From Morella rubra (lineage: Eukaryota > Streptophyta > Magnoliopsida > Fagales > Myricaceae), in assembly GCA_003952965.2 (NCBI GenBank), contig CM025853.1:34747650-34811649 (forward strand): a stretch of DNA of 64,000 nt. Direction: 5' to 3'. The first letter of the stretch is position 1. Every line of letters starts with the position of its first letter. The notes beneath the pieces were generated by a model that did not search any database, had not been told where the DNA came from, and saw only the letters and a program-made list of their open reading frames with translations. The position numbers and the translations under genes are program-made. Below, in pieces: positions 55,789 through 64,000 of the stretch.

Positions 55789-57395
55789 TGATTGAGATAG
55801 AATATTACATGTTTAGTACATCTAAAATTAATAAAAAACATTATTTAATGTTTTAAATATTGGTTTTAGATGGAAAAATAGTTAAGAGGTATAAATCTAA
55901 ATTGTGCATTTAATTGTTGAATTTTATATGACTTTAGATTTAATTTATTGCACATGCAATTTTCTTATCTTTAGCTTGCCTATACTTAAGTCATACCGTG
56001 TCCAGACACATTTTAAAATCATTACTTTTATCATTTGCACTATATTATTAATTTAATTATTTTATGAATTTAATTTTGTCATATGATGCCATAAACTAAT
56101 TAAGTATTTTTGTGCAGGGTGATAAAATTAATTACTTTCTAGACTCGTAGACAACAAGAGCAGTTTAGTGGGACACATAGTAGAGCAATAGGGATTCATT
56201 AATGGCAATACTGTAATTCTATGAAGAAATGAGAAACTAAATCTCAGTCATCCATCTCTCTTTTCATTTTCCCTTCTTTTAACCTAGCATCTCATTATAC
56301 TTCTCCCTACTTTTTCTAACCTAGACTCCTTTTTTCCCTTTTTTTTTCTTTCCTACTCCCTTTTTCTTCTCTCCTTGGCCAGCTCTTCTCCCTATTTATT
56401 TTCTCTTTTTTTTTTTTCTTTTCAAACACAATCTTTCTACCACTCTTTTTTTTTTCTAGCACACTTTTTCTCTCCTCTCTCCTTTATTTTTCTCTCTATT
56501 TGCCGGACAAAGCTTTTCCCTTCCTAATTTCTCTCCCTCTTAGCCGAACAAACCCTAGACTTTCTCTCATTTCTTTTTATTTTCAGCCGCACCTCTCTCT
56601 CTATTTCTCTCTCTCTCTCTCTCTCTCTTTTCTTTTTCCCCCAATATTCTCCCTTGTCCTAAACCCTACTTTTTCTCTCTAACTTTTCTTTATGCGTTAC
56701 TCTCTTCTCTCTCTCTCTCTTTTCTCTTTCCTCCATTATTTTCTCTTTGCAAAAACCCTAGTTTTTCTCTCCTCTCTTTATTTTCTCTGCTCACTCTCTT
56801 TTCTCTCACTACTTCTCACCTTTTCTTTTTCTTTTCTCTCTCTTCTCCCTCAATTTTCTCTCTTAGCCGCCGATCACTACTCTGTCTTCCCTCTCTTCAT
56901 TATTTTCAGTTTTTATATTAGTTTCTTTTATGCTTTATTATTATTAAATGTCTTGTATTTCAATTCCTAGGATTTAGATTTAAGTTTCTCGTTTTTTAAT
57001 TTCTTGTAATTTTTATTTTAATTTTGAATTATGTTATTGTTGTTTTTTGTCTTTTAACTTTAATCTTGGGTTGTAATAACATATATATTATTTAATCAAG
57101 AATCTTGTATCATTTAATTTATTTCCTTATTATTTATTTATTTTCGTCATTTAATTTCCATTATTTACTTTCCGTCATTTACTTTAATGCATGTTATATT
57201 CTTAGTTTACGTTTTGCATTGTTTTAATTTCATTACGAACTCTAAAAAATTCCAAAAATATGAATATGAACTGTGTTCAGTAAATGCTTTTATTTTCTCC
57301 TCTCTTTTTTTTTACGTAAGTTTTGGACTAATTATTACACGATGTAACTCCGATACTTGGAATAGCCTTTGTACTGCACATTTTAGAGTGAGCCA
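55789..57395 (+). mobile_element. Solo LTR, 1,607 bp, TSD tgttt
   Basis: TGATTGAGATAG ... GAGTGAGCCA (TG...CA) with exact 5-bp duplications tgttt at 55784-55788 and 57396-57400. Excision rejoins 'agtgtgttt' to 'ctgaattcat', matching 'gtgtttttgaatctatatt' near 37170. The interior has a 500-bp pyrimidine-rich tract with CT microsatellites (56260-56880), the source of long spurious ORFs, and AT-rich 3' DNA. Probably Gypsy, by its general style; strand and family are tentative. Confidence 0.72.
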
Positions 57396-57400
57396 TGTTT

Positions 57401-58017
57401 CTGAATTCATATTTTCTTGATTCATAAACTATAAAGAAAGATTTTTTACCATAAATCTATGTTTTCTCGTATGCTGAAAATAAATAAAATAGAGTTCTTT
57501 TCTTTCAACTTTGACTTTTTCTACTACTCAAAAAGATCTGCGTGCTTTTTGGTTGGGGTGCTCAGCCTATTACCGAGTCAAGGTCTGCTCCATTAAACAA
57601 CGTGGGGACATGACTTTAGTCATTGTAAAAAAGTTCCTAGCAATTGCAAGTACTAGAAAAGACTATTATTTTTATTTAGGAAATCAAAATAAATAAGAAG
57701 ACAATACTAGGGTGGTACCGAACATTTGTGAATATTATGAGTGCATTGATGCATTGAGAGAGGAAGACGTTGATAATCCAAGAAAAACTAGACTATTGTA
57801 GTGCTTAAAAGGGTGAATCGTTGATATCTAAGAATTGATGTCTCTTTAAGGAATTACAACCATATCTTATATTCAAGTAGTGATTTATTATCATGGTGAC
57901 CAAAAGTTACAGTGATTTTTTTTTCTCTAAGCAAATGCTAATATCATTCAACAAAAAATGGAAATACAATGATAGTGGGGAAATCACAAAATGCAAGAGC
58001 AGAACACAAATATCCCA
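57401..58017. repeat. RLP 3' flank module, left part
   Basis: Noncoding; matches 46190-47070. Its final 15 bases aacacaaatatccca (58003-58017) are repeated after the LINE at 60678-60694. Confidence 0.8.
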
Positions 58018-60677
58018 GGTTAGTCAATTCAGATCTATTAGTCTTTGTAATGTCATTTATAAACTCATCTCGAAAATCATGACAGAACGCTTGAAGGTAG
58101 TTCTTCCCAAGCTTATTTCTCCTTTTCAACTTGCCTTTGTTCCGGCGTATGCTACATAATAACTATATTATTGGCGCGGAGATTTTTCATGGCATGAACA
58201 ACAAAAAAGGACACGAAGGATGGATGGCTATTAAGGTGGACATGGAACAGCTTATGATAGAGTAAAGTGGAGCTTTGTGTTGAAAATTCTGGAATGGCTT
58301 GGCTTTAGCTCAGTTTGGGTGAACTGGGTAAAGCAGTGCATTTCTACTTCATCATTCTCTATCCTTATTAATGGAAGTCCTTTTGAAAGATTTAATCCTT
58401 CTAAAGACCTCGGCCAAGGTGATTCTTTCTCACACTATTTATTTATATTGTGCTCTGGAGTGCTATCTCGCCTTTTGCTATATGAGGAAAGACGTGGTTC
58501 TCTGAAATGTATTCAAATGGGAGGAAATGCCCCTAGTATAACCCATTTACTTTTGCCAATGATCTTCTACTTTTTGCTAAGGCTAATATCCACGAGGCGG
58601 CTTCTTTAAATGGGTGCCCGGATAAGTAATGGCTTGGTCAGGGCAAAAGGTAAATAAGGATAAGTCTTCGGTACATTTTAATAAGAATTTTTGAGGTCAA
58701 GCTATTTTGAGTATTTTAGAATTCTTGCATTTAAAAAAATGACCTCCCAAGGCGAAACATCTGCCTGGCCTCCCTTGCGCTTTCTCTCGATCTAGAGTAA
58801 AGGAGGAGAATGTCAAAAAGAGAAATTTTTCAACAAATCGGGTGAAAGCGAAAGTACTATCACAAAGCCTGATCGTACAATGCTGATTAAACACTATTGC
58901 AAGCGCAATCATCGTATCTCATTCTTCTATCGCATGCCAAGCGTGGTGTAAAGATCTTGACCGTGCGACTAAAAATTTCTTGTGGGGTTATAAGGAGGAG
59001 CAGCAGCGCCACCTATCTTTGAAGGTATTGAAATCCATTTGTCTTCCGAAATGTGACAGAGGCTTAGGCATTTCGATTGTTTTCCGAGATTAATAAGTCC
59101 CTTGTTACAAGCTGGCGTGGAAAATGCTTACGGACACGACTTCCTTCTGGGTTCGGGTTATGCTTGGGAAGTATGTCCAGGTCGGAATTTTTTGGCACGT
59201 GGGGGCTGGAGGGCAGGAGTCGTGGATTTGGAAAAGCATTGTACAGTCTCGTTCCCTATTGAAAGAAGGGATGTGTTATCGTGTGGGGTCGATTATGATA
59301 TCTCTATTTGACAGGACCCTTGGATTCTTACGTTGACTGGGTTCACGCCTATAGTAAGGGAAAGGGTAGACCTGCACGGTTTAGTGACAGTACGTGAATT
59401 GATGTTGGAGGAAGGCTCTGGCTGGAATTCAGGTAATTCGAAATATTTTCAGAGGATACTGCAGTTGCAATTTTAGCACTGCGCATAGCTGAAGTTGGGG
59501 CAACTGATTCCTTGTTTTGGTCCCTGGAAGGGTCGAGTGAATTTAGTGTCAAGTCAGCGCATAGGGCCCTCGTGAAGCACAGGAACGCAGCAACCTCTTC
59601 GCTCATCCTTTTCTCAGTGGAAAGATTTGTGGCGCCTCCAAATCCATGATCGGTTGAAATTACTTCTGTGGAAAGTGACGTGGGATGTGTTTCCGACCAA
59701 GCTGAAGGTGCTAACCGCATTGGTGGCCGGAGCAATTGGAGGGGGATCTGTTGTGCACGCTTTGTTGGGAACATCCCGAATCACTTCACCAGCTGTATAT
59801 CATCTGCCCATACAGTAGGTCGTCTAGAGTGAATTCCCGGAGCTCAATATTACAATGTTTGGCGAAGGGACGGTTGAGGACTGGGTTCGACGTATTCTTC
59901 ATCCCCATCACTCGATTGGCATTCCATTGGAAGATCAACACTTATTTCAACTATTCGCGGTTAATGCAATAGACTTGGTTTGGGCAGCAAGAAATGAGGT
60001 AGTGCATGGAGGTACGGCGCGCGATTCAAGGGAGCTTAGTAGACGGGTTCGAAACCTGAGTTGGGAACATCGTGCTGCCTGGCAGTCTGGCAGAAGAAGT
60101 TGAGCCCGCATAGGCTGCCGATGTGGGAGCCCCCTCCAGTACGAAAAATCAAAGTCAATGTGGACGTTGCTATAAGAGATACATTTGCTGTAATTGCAGC
60201 TGTAGCCCGTGATTCTCATATGGAAGATTCAAGGGGCCGTGACCAAGCCAATTAAAACTGCTGGACCTTTGGAAGGAGAAGCAGAGGCAGCTAAATTGGG
60301 GCTTGAACTCGCTGTTACCAATGGCTTTCGGGAGGTGATTTTAGAAAGGTGATTCTGAGTCGTTGTCAAGGCTATTACATGTTGGCCTCTGTTATCCGAG
60401 TGGCGTATCCATGCTAATAGTGAAAGAGATGTTTGAAATTGGCAAAAGGCTGTTGAGTTGGCAAGCAAAACATGTCTATAGAGGTGCTAATATGAGATGG
60501 CACACCACCTAGTTCGTTGGGCCGCCGTTAAGTATTGCTATTAGTTGGCAATCTCGTTGTAATGAGCATTCTTCCTTCGAATCTATCTTGGCTGTATGCC
60601 GGCACTGAGCCTCCTTAGTCTATTGTTATTTTTGGATGTTTTTGAATAAAATGAGGTTTTGATTAAAAAAAAAAAAA
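58018..60677 (+). mobile_element. 5'-truncated L1-type LINE with poly(A) tail
   Basis: A retrotransposon copy beginning inside the reverse transcriptase and ending in a poly(A) run (60665-60677) followed by a target duplication (aacacaaatatccca before, aacaccaaactatccca after). The uninterrupted paralogue at 47053-47070 confirms both borders. Length 2.66 kb, about the last 40% of a plant L1. It carries the ORF2 remnant only. Confidence 0.92.
58021..60400 (+). pseudogene. LINE ORF2 remnant: RT, zf-RVT, RNase H
   Basis: Non-LTR reverse transcriptase polyprotein. From 58021: [20 protein letters not shown], then AYDRVKWSF (about 58252), GFSSVWVNWVKQCISTSSFS, GQGDSFSHYLFILCSGVLSR (about 58417-58480). 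The catalytic FADD box appears as FANDLLLF near 58555, Asp to Asn. After the RT come linker blocks (FLWGYKEEQQRHLSLK, SICLPKCDRGLGIS), a zf-RVT domain (WKDLWRLQIHDRLKLLLWKV; CTLCWEHPESLHQLYIICP, about 59620-59815) and a terminal RNase H (RKIKVNVDVAIRD, EGEAEAAKLGLELA, 60150-60330). Frames change at least near 58155, 58560, 58800, 59090, 59330, 59600, 59770 and 60100. Dead, but the order is that of plant L1 elements with an RNase H tail. Confidence 0.9.
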
Positions 60678-60694
60678 AACACCAAACTATCCCA

Positions 60695-61400
60695 AGAGTC
60701 ACATACAAGACCAAAGCGCTATCAATAGCCCGAAACATCACAGAAAAATGATCAAATGACCATAGAAAAGACTTGGGACATCAAAAGAATCAAAGGAACT
60801 ACCAGCAGATTTAAGATCCATATCCAAGTCTGGAAACCACCGTAGGAGTCAGTCGCTGTAAGATCAATTCTATTGGCAACCTCAATCCCACTCTTGGGAG
60901 ACTTCCATGTCAACCAGGCCGCGCAGAAGCAGATAGACTCGCATGATGATGGCTTCCGGCAAAAAACAGAGTCTCAATAAGCACCTACATCTCAGCTTGA
61001 CTAAAACATAAGAGTAATATTCATCTCAATCAAGGTCAGTCAACTAGTAGAAATTACATTTATAAATCACAAAATATAGTAGTCCCTTTGAAAGCCGAAG
61101 CATGAAATCTGCCCCGCAATCCCCAAGCACCTACAAAATACATCGAGTGGACCATTCTTAACTTCGAACCCACAATCAAAGCCAACAAATTAATGGGTTG
61201 GAAATTTCAAAGAAAAAAATCAAATTATAGCCTCACTCGGTCCGACCGGTTTTGTCAGTGTATCGCCAGGATCTTCTCAACTACAAGCGAAGGCATCTAA
61301 AAATAAATATAGCTTGGTTTGATTACATCCTACTTGGCTAAAGCAGCACTAATAATCTTTTTGACAAATGAGTAATCCGAAAGACAATTTGGTATACCCC
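60695..61400. repeat. RLP flank module, right part
   Basis: Noncoding; 60695-61130 matches 47071-47500 ('cccgaaacatcaca', 'atccatatccaag', 'cctcaatccca', 'gactcgcatgatg'), then 61310-61390 matches the RLP 5' flank ('ggtttgattacatcctactt', 'gcagcactaataat'). Confidence 0.75.
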
Positions 61401-64000
61401 ATCAAACACGACAAGGACTAAAAATTTCTTCTCTAGGTATAATTAGTCATACCGACGAGTGGCATCATGATGGGCGTGCAACGAGTGGTATTAAACCCAA
61501 GTCTTTCCCTTGTCGATCCCTAAATTAAGAAAATGAAATGAATTACATTTCAACATCTTATAGACTCGTCTTTAGCTTTTTGAATCACGTATTCTCAAAT
61601 ACGACAAGAATTAGAAATGATTTATCAACTTCTACTCTCTTTTAATTTCTTCTTGGTATAAGATGAGGCTCATATTTAGTACTGTAAAAAAAAAAGAATG
61701 CTCCTTGATCCCAACTCTTCACTTGTCGCTCAAATCCCAAGCTGTTCTCTGAAAATACTACAATAAGAACAAAATGAAAAAAGAAAATGCCGATAAAAAA
61801 ACACGTCCAAAACAAGTTTGAGACACACACACAAATAATTCACGATTAATGCCTCATTTCGCACAACGCTAATCTTCCCCTCTCATTTACTCTTCCACAT
61901 AACTCTATAACCCTACAAGATAGATCAATTAGACCATTACGTTTTAAAAAAAACTTAAATTTACATTTAATCTCCGTCAAATTTTTGACGCGAAATATCC
62001 TTCAACATATGCAGCTAATAGAGTATATGTATATCATGGAGATGACTCAAATTAATGTTTTCTCAAATTTCTGTCAATTTTGGAGTTAAAACTATGTGCT
62101 TTGTTTCGCGGAAGTGTATTTTAGTGAAAGTTTCATACGTTATAATTTTAGGGAAAGATATAAGTATTTTATTTTCATAAGGTATTATTCTACGGAAAAA
62201 TACTTGTACTTTATATATATATATCCGTTTGTCATACAGGGTGGTTAAAGTAGAGAAGTTAGTCAAAACCTCGTACTATGATTGCTTCTTATTTTAATTC
62301 CTATCCAACGAAAATTAAGATTGAAGGTGCAAAATTCGATATATTCATCTTATGATATATACTTGACCTATATATTGTTTCTTATTATAACTTTGATTAA
62401 TAGACCAACCTTTGAACAAATGACCAATCTTTTAGATGAGGTTAATGAATCGTAATAGCATACAAAGTCTGAAATACAATGAAAATAATACTCAATATAC
62501 ACCGAAAAGGTGTTTTATTCGGGATAAGAATGAGGATATATATCCAGTTGAGATATTATGCGGTTTCAATCTATAAAGTTTGTCATTTTAGGCTGTCAAT
62601 TGGTCCGAAAATTTGATTCATTTTGGTCAGGATTTGGTTGTCCCTTAAAAAAGATTGGAAATTTTGAGTCATTTTCAAGTTTTACTACTTACGTACATAA
62701 TTAATGCGGAAGACCAAAATGGATTACGGCATCCAAAATCACTCGCCCCAAATATGCGGGTCTTCCAAAATTTCTATGCTTGTAGTTTGGGTCAATAAAC
62801 CAACCGTAATTGGTGGGTTTTTGTACAAGTCTCTCCTCAAAAGAGTTTATCCCTCTTCGATATAACACTTAAAAGGTGGTGCTCATCTACACTGTACAAC
62901 TACATTTATTCCTAGTTGCCAAACCAAACACAAACAAACACTTCTTCGCCGTACGCTAACCTCACATGTCTAAAACTTCGTTACTCATGTGATGTCGATG
63001 AGTGGTTGCGATTCTAGGGTTAATTCTAATGTTAATTCACACCACACTTGTGTTTATAATTTGGACTAATATACTTACATAGTTGCTTTGCCTTATTCGA
63101 ACACAATAAAACGAACCCTGTCCGGTATTATAAGTAATCTCTCAAGCTTTATATAACAAAAAGCCCACGGTAGCATTACCCCTAGAGTATACAATCGCGA
63201 ACTACTGAGTCGTTGTTCCGTGGAACATTGCAAAATATTATTTTGCCGGATATCAGTCGAGGTATTTGCCCAGCGAACGCATAGGTGGAGCCCATAATGT
63301 GACATACTTGAACAAAAACAAAGTTCTACACTCAACGCCTAAAGAAAGTCACTGCAACGACACCTATTTCAACAACATTGCAACTACGGCGGTACTCGTT
63401 ATGTTCATTTGGAAAACATTTACGAATAAAAAACAACAGCTAAAACTCGAATTAAGCTTGGATCGAGCGCACACTTATATTCTTTGACGCTTGCTACTGT
63501 GCGTATCACAGGGCAAACCCAATTAACAGAGAACATATACCTCCGTAAACATAGAGCCTTAAGTGTGCGCCAGTAAGGAATACATTCCGGCTCGAGAAGT
63601 ATCCAGCACTGCTTCTTATCGATCTAATGTGAACTAAAGTGGAGGGGATCGTGAGAAGTATAACGAACAAGCTTTTAAGAAAAACACGAGACACAGGGAC
63701 CACAACTATCAATTTAACAATCATACGAAAATCAATCAACACAAGAACAAACATTGGTCCAAAACGCCGAACACCTCCCACTATTGTAGAATTTTACACA
63801 ACTTGCGAGATATCTATTGCCACGCATAATATCCATCTCCACACTTTATATATCACCTCTGGAAATACTTATTTTTCCTACTTCTCTTCGCTTGCAGTCG
63901 CAGCTTAATTATGAGAAACAACACTAACTTGGAACCCGTACTATACTAGAACAACCCAAAAACGCTTGAAAGGTTTACCATCGGCCAGCTAGACAACCTA
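61401..64000. other. No gene recognised
   Basis: AT-rich DNA to about 62900 with an RLP-flank-like patch at 61560-61620 ('ctttagctttttgaatcac'). From about 62900 to the end the sequence has few homopolymer runs and a more even base mix than the rest of the window. No ORF here resembles a known family, and no element ends or tRNA-like folds were found. Confidence 0.4.

Noticed and set aside
56500..56970. 60- and 92-codon Ser/Leu/Phe-rich ORFs
   Set aside because: Product of the pyrimidine-rich tract in a solo LTR; no domain, no conservation argument.
59349..59774. 141-codon minus-strand ORF
   Set aside because: Opposite strand of the LINE ORF2 remnant, whose zf-RVT motifs read on +.
63093..63908. 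Coding ORFs of 73-91 codons near the window end
   Set aside because: No family resemblance and overlapping ORFs on both strands; expected by chance in this base mix.

Overview
The window is nuclear DNA of a flowering plant. It contains leucine-rich-repeat receptor-like protein (LRR-RLP) gene remains, plant-type CACTA, MULE, hAT, L1 and LTR elements, spliceosomal intron boundaries and AT-rich intergenic DNA. A eudicot, possibly woody, fits best, but the species cannot be named from sequence alone. I see no intact host gene, no RNA gene, no CRISPR array and no prokaryotic operon.

The backbone is a decayed tandem array of one RLP family, always on the + strand. Two nearly complete pseudogenes (1-3201 and 25535-28806), one medium fragment (36105-37130, with its probable 3' tail at 38105-38290) and three short fragments (7585-7980, 15010-15150, 48725-49572) are separated by recurring flanking modules. 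A 5' module carries a 'tggttt(g)attacatcc' motif and a 'gaaagcagagggcaat' motif. A 3' module carries an 'agtcaaggtc...caaataa' motif and a 'gaagcaact...agaaaagact' motif. The array therefore grew by segmental duplication and then died: every copy has stops, frameshifts or deletions.

This array was a target for transposons. Because paralogous modules give unoccupied copies of the same sites, many insertions can be bounded to the base with their target-site duplications (TSDs). They are a solo LTR (7113-7490); a long-TIR MULE with a zf-GRF ORF (8381-10343); an internally deleted L1-like retroposon (11389-13367) with a hAT element nested in it (11991-13245); a 9.2-kb CACTA element (15178-24378) with decayed TNP2 and Transposase_24-type genes plus an unnamed coiled-coil ORF; a 3.5-kb probable Gypsy solo LTR (29219-32706); a Copia remnant (33299-33740); a small MITE (36159-36351); a second CACTA family member (39334-46156) that contains a hAT (39655-41276) and exon-like fragments of an unidentified gene; a MITE with an 11-bp TSD (47619-47985); a truncated inverted relative of the first CACTA (50757-54615) split by a Sirevirus-like solo LTR (51741-53261); another solo LTR (55789-57395); and a 5'-truncated L1 LINE (58018-60677).

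Nothing here looks like a working new pathway. The most informative items are the two CACTA families (a conserved accessory ORF, an extra internal cluster of subterminal-type motifs, apparent gene capture) and the set of occupied/empty paralogous insertion sites, which give a relative chronology of the locus.
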